Below, piece by piece: positions 33,177 through 40,876 of a stretch of 64,000 nt of DNA (position 1 is the stretch's first letter; every line of letters begins with the position of its first letter). The notes beneath the pieces were generated by a model. The model did no database searches and was not told the DNA's origin. It saw only the letters and a list, made by a program, of their open reading frames with translations. The translations under genes and the position numbers were made by a program. This DNA is from a virus. The DNA is taken from positions 1 through 64,000 of IMG/VR virus record IMGVR_UViG_3300033233_000001; one strand, 5' to 3'.

Positions 33177-34469
33177 ACCTAACCCCGGCCTAAAGGCCGA
33201 GGCTTTGCACCTGAGTGACAACATGGAGATGCCCGTAGGTACCCCCAACACTCGACGCGTCCGGCCGGGTTACAGCGGCCAGGCTCATGGCACTGTACGT
33301 CGCGAGACCGCGACGGCTGATGTTCTGAGCCGCGATGGTATCGGCATGACCAGCGTGGCCACACCATACGCATTCAAAGACTGCCTGGCTCTTCCGGTTC
33401 GCCTTGCTGACGAAGCCGCACGCCGGACACGTCCTCGACGTGTTCCGGGGGTCGACCACCATCAGCGCGACGCCCGCCAAGCACGCCTTGTAGGTCACGA
33501 AGCCACGCAGCTGAGCAAAAGACCACGAGGAGCGCACCCGACGCTGTGCCTTCCGAACCGTTGTCCGCTCGCGGATGCCCGTCAGGTCTTCCAGGGCAAT
33601 CCCACGTCCGGTGTCTTTGGCACGGGTGACGATCTTCTTGCTCACGCGATGGTTCGTGTCTCTAGCGAATCTCATCTCCTTCCTGCGACGCTTCTTCAGA
33701 AGCCGCTTCGCACTCTTGGTACCAACAGACTGGAGCTTCGAGCGGGTGTTAGCGTACCGCTCGCGGACGACATTCAGGTGGTCTCCCGCGAAGACCGTAC
33801 CGTCCGAGTCGGTCGTGATGTTCACGACGCCGAGGTCTACGCCGAGAAAGTCGACGGGCTCTGCGGGCTTCTCGTACGGGATGCTGACGCTGACGAGCAG
33901 GTAGAACTCGTTGTCGCGGAAGACCAAGTCGGCCTCGCCGTACTTCGAGGAGAGCAGGCGTTCTCGGTCAGCGTCGCGGAAGAGGATGGGACAGCGGATG
34001 CGACCGTCGAGTGTCGTGAGCGTGATTTCCGTCGACTCCTTCTTGAACGAGTACAGTCTCGTGTCGTAGGCGACGCTGCCGCGCGGGCGGAAGGTCGGGC
34101 AGATACTGCGGTCGCGGACGTAGGCGTCGCAGACCTTTGCAATCGTCCGAATGGCCATCTGCGACGGGAGGCCGAAATCGGCTCGCATGTCGTAGTAGAA
34201 CAGCCGCTGGAGCCGGCGCTTGTCGGCGAGCTTGTGCTCGAAGGCTCGGGGCGCGAGCCAGTTGGCCGCAGCGTTCATGCGCTCCATGGTCGAGAGCAGC
34301 GAGTCGCGCGGCGCCTCGTCGAGCACGAGCTTGCCCTGGACAACCAGAACGGTCGGCGCGTCGGGCTTCTTCGGCTTGCACTTGCGAACCACGGGCGGAT
34401 GGTACCACAGATCTGGAGCACGGAGCAGCGCTTCCTCCCCGCCCTGAAGGACGGGGCTTCCGCGCTGGA
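33174..34469 (-). mobile_element. Second tnpB-only IS200/IS605-family element
   Basis: The downstream end ends in GGTTTA (minus strand) with a palindrome (CGGCC...GGCCG near 33184-33201), nearly identical to the right end of the element at 48.5 kb. The upstream end has CCCCGCCC pairing with GGACGGGG (about 34436-34457) and abuts CATC (minus, 34473-34470). No TnpA inside. It probably moves with the TnpA encoded at 48.5 kb. The plus strand over it shows a long antisense frame that is not a gene. Confidence 0.7.
33190..34392 (-). CDS. tnpB: TnpB RNA-guided nuclease (divergent)
   Basis: A 400-residue TnpB-like protein. RuvC parts: Asp in FLGVDLGVVNI, Glu in GIALEDLTGIRE, a zinc finger with CPACG and CVWCG, and the last Asp in HADTIAAQNI (the usual DVNAA is changed to DTIAA). 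The N-terminus is atypical (VLVVQGKLVLDEAPRDSLL) and rather like compact Cas12-type openings, but the flanking IS ends place it as a TnpB. Confidence 0.85.
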   Translation of the reverse strand: MVRKCKPKKPDAPTVLVVQGKLVLDEAPRDSLLSTMERMNAAANWLAPRAFEHKLADKRRLQRLFYYDMRADFGLPSQMAIRTIAKVCDAYVRDRSICPTFRPRGSVAYDTRLYSFKKESTEITLTTLDGRIRCPILFRDADRERLLSSKYGEADLVFRDNEFYLLVSVSIPYEKPAEPVDFLGVDLGVVNITTDSDGTVFAGDHLNVVRERYANTRSKLQSVGTKSAKRLLKKRRRKEMRFARDTNHRVSKKIVTRAKDTGRGIALEDLTGIRERTTVRKAQRRVRSSWSFAQLRGFVTYKACLAGVALMVVDPRNTSRTCPACGFVSKANRKSQAVFECVWCGHAGHADTIAAQNISRRGLATYSAMSLAAVTRPDASSVGGTYGHLHVVTQVQSLGL

Positions 34470-34475
34470 GATGTG

Positions 34476-34838
34476 GTGAACCGCATGGCCGCGATCAACG
34501 GCGCGTTCAAGGAGCTACGCGCACTCGGTCTCGCTGCTCACCAGGACTGGCAGTGCTGCCAGACGTGCGGCCTCGACGAGATCATGACTGAAGTGGACTC
34601 GGCGGATAAGCGTCCGCGCGGCTACGTCTTCTATCACGAGCAGGACGCCGACATGCTCATCAAGTACGGCTCGTGCTGCGTGGCCTACGGCTCGACGTCG
34701 GACGACGCGACCGACGCAGACGCCGAATGTATCGGCCGCGAGGTCGCGGAGACCTTGCAACGCCACGGCTGTCGAGTGGAATGGGACGGCACATGTTCGC
34801 AGCGGATTGCGGTCTGGTGCGACGTGGTGCAGGCGTGA
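34476..34838 (+). CDS. DUF6891-like protein
   Basis: A 120-residue protein: ALGLAAHQDWQCCQTCGLDE, GYVFYHEQDADM, YGSCCVAYGS and HGCRVEWDGTCSQRIAV, matching a small conserved bacterial family with CC/C metal-like cysteines. An ATG at 34485 is an alternative start. The gene begins directly at the IS boundary, so its native promoter or leader may be displaced. Confidence 0.65.
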   Translation: MNRMAAINGAFKELRALGLAAHQDWQCCQTCGLDEIMTEVDSADKRPRGYVFYHEQDADMLIKYGSCCVAYGSTSDDATDADAECIGREVAETLQRHGCRVEWDGTCSQRIAVWCDVVQA

Positions 34839-34848
34839 GGAGACGACG

Positions 34849-35253
34849 ATGAAGCGACGACTGCGAAAGAAGAAGAAGCTCGGCGAGTTTCGCGAGTACG
34901 GGTTCCAGCTGGTGGCTCGCTATCCGGCGGAGATCACGGAAGAACAGCTGGACTCGCTGCTGATGGAACTGTTCAACTTCGTCGAACACAGGAACCTCGG
35001 CGTTGGCGGCGGCTGCGGCCGCGATGTCGAGATGTTCGTCTGTCGACTGTGTCGTCGACATCGATGCTGTAGCTGCATCAGAAAGTACGGTCGTGACCGT
35101 AATCTCGGCCCCGTAACCGAGATGGACAGATCGGCTGTCGTCGAGTGGTTCCGCGCGCACGGTGCGCTTGCTGAGGCCGGTCCACTCATCGACGCGAACC
35201 ATCACAGCGAGGCCGAGTTCGAGTCGTCGATCCCGAAGTTGGACGCTGCGTGA
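34849..35253 (+). CDS. yggL: YggL-like 50S ribosome-binding protein
   Basis: A 134-residue protein with the YggL/DUF469 pattern: MKRRLRKKKKLGEFREYGFQ, then FVEHRNLGVGGG, and VVEWFRAHGALAEAGPLIDAN. YggL binds the 50S subunit. A Cys-rich insert (CRLCRRHRCCSC) interrupts the usual core and may bind zinc. A viral copy could tune host ribosomes. GGAG precedes the ATG. Confidence 0.75.
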   Translation: MKRRLRKKKKLGEFREYGFQLVARYPAEITEEQLDSLLMELFNFVEHRNLGVGGGCGRDVEMFVCRLCRRHRCCSCIRKYGRDRNLGPVTEMDRSAVVEWFRAHGALAEAGPLIDANHHSEAEFESSIPKLDAA

Positions 35254-35447
35254 CCCTCGACGACGCGGTCAAACACGCTGCTGGGATGCAGCTGACTGGC
35301 CGCGATGCCATTGCGGTGCACGTGCTCGTCGAGGCCGGTAAGCGCGTCTTGAAGGTGAAGCGACCGATTCGCGAGCTTGCGGAAGCCGTGTCGCCCGAGG
35401 GGCATCTGAATCAGGTTGACCTGCTCGGAGAGGATGGAGAGCCATGA
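35250..35447 (+). CDS. Hypothetical small protein
   Basis: A 65-residue protein from a GTGA overlap, helical N-terminal half with LTGRDAIAVHVLVEAGKRVL. No family recognised. Confidence 0.5.
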   Translation: MTLDDAVKHAAGMQLTGRDAIAVHVLVEAGKRVLKVKRPIRELAEAVSPEGHLNQVDLLGEDGEP

Positions 35448-35605
35448 GCGAGCCGGAGAAGAAGCCGCCCGGCCCGAAGCCGCGCCCCGGTGAACACTGC
35501 TCCTTCTGCGGCGAGAAGGCGAGGGTCGTCTCAGGTCCGTGCGTGTACATCTGCGAGGAGTGCGCGAAGCTGGTCTGCGAGATCTTCGCGGAGAACCCGA
35601 CGTGA
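35444..35605 (+). CDS. Stand-alone ClpX-type C4 zinc-finger protein
   Basis: A 53-residue protein: a Pro-rich lead (KKPPGPKPRPGE) then CSFCGEKARVV and GPCVYICEECAKLVCEIF. This is the N-terminal zinc-binding domain of ClpX without the ATPase part. In ClpX that domain dimerises and binds adaptors and substrates, so a free copy could compete for them. Overlaps both neighbours by 4 bases, supporting expression. Confidence 0.75.
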   Translation: MSEPEKKPPGPKPRPGEHCSFCGEKARVVSGPCVYICEECAKLVCEIFAENPT

Positions 35606-36006
35606 GCGAGTGGCCGAAAGAATTCCGATGCGAGGGACACGCCTGTTGCGGGGCACTTCTGCGCGTCGAGCAGGCGGACGTGTTCACCCACCTTCACCGT
35701 GGCCCCAAGCGTTGGGCCTTCAAGTGCCCATGCGGCGTTCAGACGGACCTGCCGAGTCCGGTGCTGTTCAGCGCGCCGCCGTACGACGAGTGGCTGAAGG
35801 CCCACGGTTTCGCCGTCATGAGCGGCCACGAACACAAGCCGGTGTTCGACACGTACGCGACTCTGGAAGAGGCCGAGCGCGAGGCACTGGCGTACTCTCG
35901 CGCTCGTCGCCGATGGGGCGACCACGTCTACTGCGGGATCGACATCCAGGACGCCAAGGGCGCCGTGGTCAAGCACGTGAACTACTACAAGCGGAAGCGG
36001 TCATGA
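35602..36006 (+). CDS. Hypothetical protein with Cys residues
   Basis: A 134-residue protein: CEGHACCG and CPCG near the N-terminus may bind metal; the C-terminal half is alpha/beta. GTGA start overlap. No family recognised. Confidence 0.55.
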   Translation: MSEWPKEFRCEGHACCGALLRVEQADVFTHLHRGPKRWAFKCPCGVQTDLPSPVLFSAPPYDEWLKAHGFAVMSGHEHKPVFDTYATLEEAEREALAYSRARRRWGDHVYCGIDIQDAKGAVVKHVNYYKRKRS

Positions 36007-36086
36007 GAAAGAAGCGCACCGATGCTACGATGGCCGAGCGCGTCGGCCTGCCGAAGGACGCTGACATCGCAGAGGAAGGCCGCTGA
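36003..36086 (+). CDS. Very small hypothetical peptide
   Basis: A 27-codon frame (MRKKRTDATMAERVGLPKDA start) joined to the previous gene by ATGA and to the next by a one-base TGATG overlap. The tight fit in the chain is the main support. Confidence 0.35.
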   Translation: MRKKRTDATMAERVGLPKDADIAEEGR

Positions 36087-36529
36087 TGCCGCAGATTTAC
36101 GGCGGCTCACCCGAACGAGCGAGCATTCGTGAGGAAGAGATCGCAGAAGCACAGTTCGTGCTTCAGGACTCTTGGGGGTCACACTCGAAGTCCAGTTCGC
36201 TACGCGTTGGAACGCGGCGCGTTGACGTTCGCCGTGAGCCACGGGGCTGGGTCGGAGTCGTCCACGACATGGACACGCACGAAGGGCCAGGCCGTGAGGT
36301 TTGGCGCGACACCGCGGTGTGGGTCGAGAAGTACGATGCAGCCTGGCGAGCAGAGGTGTGGCTGTGGGATCACGGTGGCGTTTGGGCAGCGGGCAAGATC
36401 CGGTACTGGTACGTCGGAGACCTGGACGGTTCGTTCACGAAGTATCGCGATGAAGACAACGGCAGCAGCACGGTCGTCGGCAAATGGGCAAGCTGGGCCG
36501 AGATGGCCGAGATGGAGCATGACGAGTGA
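36086..36529 (+). CDS. Hypothetical protein
   Basis: A 147-residue Trp-rich beta-type protein (WRAEVWLWDHGGVW, IRYWYVGDLDGSF). No family recognised; it overlaps the methyltransferase start. Confidence 0.55.
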   Translation: MPQIYGGSPERASIREEEIAEAQFVLQDSWGSHSKSSSLRVGTRRVDVRREPRGWVGVVHDMDTHEGPGREVWRDTAVWVEKYDAAWRAEVWLWDHGGVWAAGKIRYWYVGDLDGSFTKYRDEDNGSSTVVGKWASWAEMAEMEHDE

Positions 36530-37287
36530 ACCACCACTACTGGCTCCACCAGGGCGACGCGACCGAGTGGCTGAAGTCGCTTCCGGCCGCGAGCGTCGAC
36601 CTCGTCGTCACAGATCCGGCATATTCCTCTCTGGAGAAACACCGCAAGGTTGGAACGACCACGCGTCTCAAGGTCAGCGAGGGGTCGAGTAACGAGTGGT
36701 TTCAGGTCGTCGAGAACAGCTACTTCCCGAGCTTCTTCGCCGAGGCGGCCCGCGTCCTGAAGAAGAATCGCCACCTGTACGTCATGTGCGATGAAGAGAC
36801 AGCGGATATCATCAAGCCGATGGGGCGCGCTGCCGGCTTCACGTTCTGGAAGTCGCTTGTCTGGGTCAAGGTCGGCTCTAAGAACCGATGCAAGATCGAT
36901 GCGGGAATGGGCTACCATTACCGTGCTTCTAAGGAATTCATCCTGTTCTTCGAGGTCGGGAAGCGAAAGCTGAACGATCTGGCCCGTTGCGACGTATTGC
37001 CCGTCCCGAAGGTTCGCCGGGCGTTTCCGACCGAGAAGCCGGTCGAGTTGAACCGCATCCTGATCGAGCAGAGCACGCAGCCCGGCGAGGTCGTGATTGA
37101 CGCGTTCATGGGCTCGGGCAGCGCAGGAGAAGCCGCGTTGCAGTGTGGGCGGTCGTTCTGGGGGAACGACCTGTCCGACGAGGCGATGGTGGTTGCACGC
37201 GCCCGGCTTTCGGGTTACGACGGCGTGAAGTGTCTGACAGGTCTACCGCCGCCGCTTCCGACGTCGCAGACGCTTCTCGCGCTCTGA
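36526..37287 (+). CDS. DNA adenine-N6 or cytosine-N4 methyltransferase
   Basis: A 253-residue protein. Motif IV DPAY (in DLVVTDPAY, residues about 27-35) comes first and the SAM-binding FMGSGSAGEAAL near residue 190 comes later, the order of the beta class. TEKPVEL before motif I fits too. There is no adjacent restriction enzyme, so it probably protects the element's DNA or acts epigenetically. An HNH gene follows, overlapping in another frame. Confidence 0.85.
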   Translation: MNHHYWLHQGDATEWLKSLPAASVDLVVTDPAYSSLEKHRKVGTTTRLKVSEGSSNEWFQVVENSYFPSFFAEAARVLKKNRHLYVMCDEETADIIKPMGRAAGFTFWKSLVWVKVGSKNRCKIDAGMGYHYRASKEFILFFEVGKRKLNDLARCDVLPVPKVRRAFPTEKPVELNRILIEQSTQPGEVVIDAFMGSGSAGEAALQCGRSFWGNDLSDEAMVVARARLSGYDGVKCLTGLPPPLPTSQTLLAL

Positions 37288-37949
37288 GTGGCGCGCCGTC
37301 GGCTGGAAAAACGCACCTCGGCGAGGTCGCGTTCGACGACGTCTTCCCGTTCATCACGTTCGAGAAGAGCCGGCGCGAGTACGTGGTCAACGGCGTGGCG
37401 TATTCGGTCAAGATGGACAGCGAGCGGTACCACTTGTTCAAGGAGAGTCGGGCGTGTTCAGCGTGCGGGCTCGTGGGGACGCGGCTGATGCTCGACATCA
37501 TCCGCGGCGCGAACAGTCCGCACTTCAATCTCTACGCCGAGGAGAACGGCGCACTCGTGTTGATGACGAAGGACCACATCATTCCACGGAGTGCGGGCGG
37601 GACGAACGCTCTCGACAACCTTCGGACGATGTGCGCGCCGTGCAACGAGGTGCGCGGGAGCTACGATAGCTTGACGCTGGAACAGATCTGCGAGCTTCGG
37701 CGATTGCGCACGGAAGTGCTGGCTCGTGAAGCAGAGTGCAAGGTCGCGCACGACGCGGTGATGGCGGCGGCGGCGGTCAGCAACGAGAGCGCAGAGTACG
37801 CCGCGGCGCTGGCGCACCTTCGCGATCTGGAACAGGCGCTGCTTGCGGTGTTGCGCCGAGGGCGCGAGGTGCATCCGCGCGTGGATCTCGCGTCAACACG
37901 GCGCCTTTCCCGCGAGATCGAGAAGCTGCTTCTGGAGAAGACGACGTGA
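37230..37949 (+). CDS. HNH endonuclease
   Basis: A protein of about 239 residues with an HNH core: CSACG, then DHIIPRSAGGTNALDNLRTM and CAPCN (zinc Cys pairs around the His-Asn metal site). The C-terminal half is a long helix. The start is uncertain: GTG 37230 overlaps the methyltransferase, while ATG 37413 would give a shorter nuclease. It may be a homing or defence nuclease; with the methyltransferase it could form a restriction pair. Confidence 0.75.
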   Translation: MSDRSTAAASDVADASRALSGAPSAGKTHLGEVAFDDVFPFITFEKSRREYVVNGVAYSVKMDSERYHLFKESRACSACGLVGTRLMLDIIRGANSPHFNLYAEENGALVLMTKDHIIPRSAGGTNALDNLRTMCAPCNEVRGSYDSLTLEQICELRRLRTEVLAREAECKVAHDAVMAAAAVSNESAEYAAALAHLRDLEQALLAVLRRGREVHPRVDLASTRRLSREIEKLLLEKTT

Positions 37950-38155
37950 CCCCTCGCAGACTCGCCGATGCCACGCGGTTCCTATCCGAGCGCTGCACGA
38001 CCTGCGGCGACCTTCTCTTCGAGGTCGCGCACGTCGTCAAGGATGGCGCGCTTTTCTGCAACGACGACTGCGCACGTCGGCTGCACAAGATGAAGCGGCG
38101 GGTGTTCTGGGAGACGCACGGAGTCTCGTGCGTCTGCGTGGAGTGCTGCGGATAA
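37946..38155 (+). CDS. Small Cys-rich protein
   Basis: A 69-residue protein with CTTCG, CNDDC and CVCVECC: several Cys pairs for zinc. It overlaps the HNH gene by GTGA. Confidence 0.55.
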   Translation: MTPRRLADATRFLSERCTTCGDLLFEVAHVVKDGALFCNDDCARRLHKMKRRVFWETHGVSCVCVECCG

Positions 38156-39066
38156 TGGGCGACACCTGGCAATACCGAGTGCGCGTGAGCGGGCCGGACC
38201 GCGCGAAGTGGCTGAGGAAGGCCACCAAGGACACGCTCGGTACCGGAAAAACCGCGCACTACTCCTGGTCAATGCTCGGTCGCTTCGCTGATGGAAAGAC
38301 GTTTCCTGCCGGCGGTACCTGGTACAACGTCGTCTTGCGAAAAGCCGAGGAGTACGTCGAGCTACTCGGCAACTTCAGCGGCGCGCCAGGCATCTACTTC
38401 GAGAAGAAGAGCAAGTACACGGATCGATTCAGGCATGGGCCTGCGCTCTTCGCCGGCTTGAACATCACCGCCGAGGTCGTCGGTCACACCTGGCATGCCG
38501 ACGGTCCGACCGGCATCCACAGCTACCGCGACGTCTACAAGCGTGGTCGCCGAACGAAGATCGAGAAGAGCGATAGCGTCGAGATCGCCGAACGGTACGC
38601 GCCGGAACTGCTCAAGGAGTTCCCGGACGACTACACGCCGCAAGAGCGATCCGAGATGGCTCGCGAAGCCGCCGAGTGGAGGGCGCGAAAGGCGCGTGAG
38701 GAGGCGGAGAAGGCGGCCGCGAAGCGCGCCACGTGGGATGCCCTGCGACCCGGCGCGTTCGTCGAGATCCGCCACGCGGGCAAGGACTGGATGGACGCAG
38801 GCGTGCATCGCTGTCTCGTCGTCGAGTCGGTGACGGCCGAGAGCGGCATCTTCCGCGAGACGCTCGCTGGTGAGACGTACGGTGGTGATCGCCTCGTCGT
38901 GAAGTTCTCCGAGAAGTTCTCGATTCAGCGTATGCAGGTGTATTGCGGGCATGGGCGCGATCGTCGTACGTCAGCGCCGTGCGCCGACTGCGAGCATGAT
39001 CGCGAGGAATCCGCGCGCATGGTCAAGTACATGTTGCACGGGCTTCGTGCTCGTGTGGTTCTCTGA
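38155..39066 (+). CDS. Hypothetical protein, unassigned
   Basis: A 303-residue protein with an N-terminal beta region, a charged helix (about residues 165-200, REAAEWRARKAREEAEKAAA), a small C-terminal barrel-like region (RPGAFVEIRHAGKDW) and a CGHGRD/CADC pair near the end. No family recognised. Stop-start overlap TAATG with the previous gene. Confidence 0.55.
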   Translation: MGDTWQYRVRVSGPDRAKWLRKATKDTLGTGKTAHYSWSMLGRFADGKTFPAGGTWYNVVLRKAEEYVELLGNFSGAPGIYFEKKSKYTDRFRHGPALFAGLNITAEVVGHTWHADGPTGIHSYRDVYKRGRRTKIEKSDSVEIAERYAPELLKEFPDDYTPQERSEMAREAAEWRARKAREEAEKAAAKRATWDALRPGAFVEIRHAGKDWMDAGVHRCLVVESVTAESGIFRETLAGETYGGDRLVVKFSEKFSIQRMQVYCGHGRDRRTSAPCADCEHDREESARMVKYMLHGLRARVVL

Positions 39067-39085
39067 GGAGGCAACGAGACGCTCC

Positions 39086-39550
39086 ATGGCGAAGGGCAAG
39101 CTCAAGAAGGCATCGCAGTCGCGACCAGCGGCTCGGCTACGGCAGGCGGTCGGCGCGGGCCCAGACGAAGAGGTCGAGGTCTCGACGCCGCGATTCGAGC
39201 GGCCGGCAGGCGAGTCTGGACCGACGGCGGCGCCGCGGACGATCGTCGAGTACAACGCGCTTCGATCGACGTCGGACGCGCAGCGTCAGGTCATGGGCAT
39301 GCGCAGGTGGGGCCGGCCGGAGCCGCATGACCTGACGGCGGGGGCCCGAGAACGCGGTACCAAGCGTGCCGATCTGACCGGGTCGCCGATGCTCTGGCTG
39401 TTCCCCGGCGAGTGGTACAAGCACATCCCCGCTGGCTACGAGGTCGTTTCGATCACCTACTGCGTCGAGAAGTTCAGGCCGGGCAAGACCGACAACGACA
39501 TCCGGTTCGGGTGCTTGGCGTACGGCATTCTCGTGAGGGACGCGTCATGA
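39086..39550 (+). CDS. Hypothetical protein
   Basis: A 154-residue protein with a basic disordered first half and a folded C-terminus (MLWLFPGEWYKHIPAGYEVV). GAGG lies upstream of the ATG. No family recognised. Confidence 0.5.
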   Translation: MAKGKLKKASQSRPAARLRQAVGAGPDEEVEVSTPRFERPAGESGPTAAPRTIVEYNALRSTSDAQRQVMGMRRWGRPEPHDLTAGARERGTKRADLTGSPMLWLFPGEWYKHIPAGYEVVSITYCVEKFRPGKTDNDIRFGCLAYGILVRDAS

Positions 39551-39825
39551 AGGTCTACTACGTCACGAAGTGGGCTCTTACGGCCGGCATTCTTCGGGTG
39601 CGCGCCGACCAGGCTGAGGTCACCGACGACGGCAGGCATCTGCGGACGAGCAACCTGGGCAGCCGCACAACTGTCGGCTCGTTCTTCGTCGACAAGAAGG
39701 ACTGGTTCGAGTCGTTCCCGGAGGCAGAAGCGCGTGTCGAGCATCTGAAGAAGGCGCGGTATACGGCGCTGAACAAGGCACTTGCCAAGCTCTCCCAGGC
39801 GGTTCCGATCAAGGATTTCGAGTAG
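39547..39825 (+). CDS. Hypothetical small protein
   Basis: A 92-residue protein with beta strands then a helical C-terminus (AEARVEHLKKARYTALNKAL). ATGA overlap upstream. Confidence 0.5.
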   Translation: MKVYYVTKWALTAGILRVRADQAEVTDDGRHLRTSNLGSRTTVGSFFVDKKDWFESFPEAEARVEHLKKARYTALNKALAKLSQAVPIKDFE

Positions 39826-39834
39826 GAGGCGAAT

Positions 39835-40131
39835 ATGGCTCTGTTTTTTCCGATGATGATCGCGGGCGTAGCGAGCGAGTCAGGTATCAAGACGCCGAAT
39901 TTCGCGACAAAGCGCTCGGGCTCGGGCGATCCGAACGACTTCGACGCCAACGAGTACCCGCACTTCCACGTCTTTTGCGAGGTCACGCTCGGCAAGCCGA
40001 TCAACGCGAGTTCCTGGGACATGTGGGCCACGCACAACGCGAAGGTCATCGCGGCGCTCAGCGAAGAGCGCGTGAAGGCCGTGACCTACGGCGACCTCGT
40101 GGACATGGGTCTCGAACCGTCCTGCCGCTGA
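39835..40131 (+). CDS. Hypothetical small protein
   Basis: A 98-residue protein (start MALFFPMMIAGVASES, then EYPHFHVFCEVTLGKPI). The first residues are hydrophobic but too short for a membrane span. No family recognised. Confidence 0.5.
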   Translation: MALFFPMMIAGVASESGIKTPNFATKRSGSGDPNDFDANEYPHFHVFCEVTLGKPINASSWDMWATHNAKVIAALSEERVKAVTYGDLVDMGLEPSCR

Positions 40132-40142
40132 GCGTGAGCGTT

Positions 40143-40871
40143 ATGGAACAGATCTACGGCGTCAACGGGCTGTTGTTCTGGTCGGAGCGTGAGATCCGCC
40201 TCCGCCAGATGATGCGCGAGCACTTCGCCGCCGAAATGACGGTGGCGCTACGACAGGTGAACGCGGCGTGGCAGGTGACGGAAATCGAAGCGCCACTTCT
40301 GACCCCGCGCGCAGCGATCAATCCGAACTACACAGACGACGATGTGTGGACGCAGGTGGGGCGTGACCTTGTTCTGCGTCCAGAGACGACGCCGGGCTCA
40401 TACGCGTACGCGTGCCACATGATCCAGCACGAGGTCTTCCGACCGCCGACGTGCGTGTGGCAGGCAGGCAAGAGCTTTCGTCACGAGCAGGACCAGGTGA
40501 CGAAGAACATGCGGCTCAAGGAGTTCCACCAGCAAGAGTTCCAGTGCATCTACGCCGCGGACACGGCGAACGACTACATGGAGGCGTTGGCGCCGCGGGT
40601 GAAGAGCATGATCGCTGAGATCGTCGGTCTGCCGTCGCGGCTCGCGGAGAGCGACCGGCTGCCCAGTTACAGCCGAAGGACGGTGGATGTCGAGGTCGAC
40701 AACGGCGACAAGTGGATGGAAGTCTGCTCGATGAGCACGCGGCTCGACTTCCCGATGAAGGCGCAGATCTTCACCAAGAAGGGCGTGATCAAGAAAGACC
40801 TGCTGGTGTTTGAGGTCGCGATCGGCTTGGACCGGTGCGTCTACAACTTCGAGCAGCGAGCGGCGAGGTAG
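40143..40871 (+). CDS. Glycyl-tRNA-synthetase-like class II catalytic core
   Basis: A 242-residue protein containing only a class II aminoacyl-tRNA-synthetase core. LRPETTPGSYA (about residues 78-88) resembles the RPETAQG motif of GlyRS; motif 2 is QAGKSFRHEQ (about 107-116) followed by RLKEFHQQEFQ; motif 3 is FEVAIGLDRCVYNF near 224-237. No anticodon-binding domain is present. It could charge, modify or mimic, acting on a tRNA or another acceptor. GTG 40134 is an alternative start. An RNA ligase follows 5 bases later. Confidence 0.75.
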   Translation: MEQIYGVNGLLFWSEREIRLRQMMREHFAAEMTVALRQVNAAWQVTEIEAPLLTPRAAINPNYTDDDVWTQVGRDLVLRPETTPGSYAYACHMIQHEVFRPPTCVWQAGKSFRHEQDQVTKNMRLKEFHQQEFQCIYAADTANDYMEALAPRVKSMIAEIVGLPSRLAESDRLPSYSRRTVDVEVDNGDKWMEVCSMSTRLDFPMKAQIFTKKGVIKKDLLVFEVAIGLDRCVYNFEQRAAR

Positions 40872-40876
40872 TAGTC

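Noticed and set aside
33190-34392. The divergent TnpB as a compact phage Cas12
   Set aside because: No repeats lie beside it and its right end is nearly identical to that of the neighbouring IS element, so it is a transposon gene.
33166-34479. 437-codon plus-strand frame across the second TnpB element
   Set aside because: Antisense to an intact tnpB and extends over IS ends; composition is that of a shadow frame.
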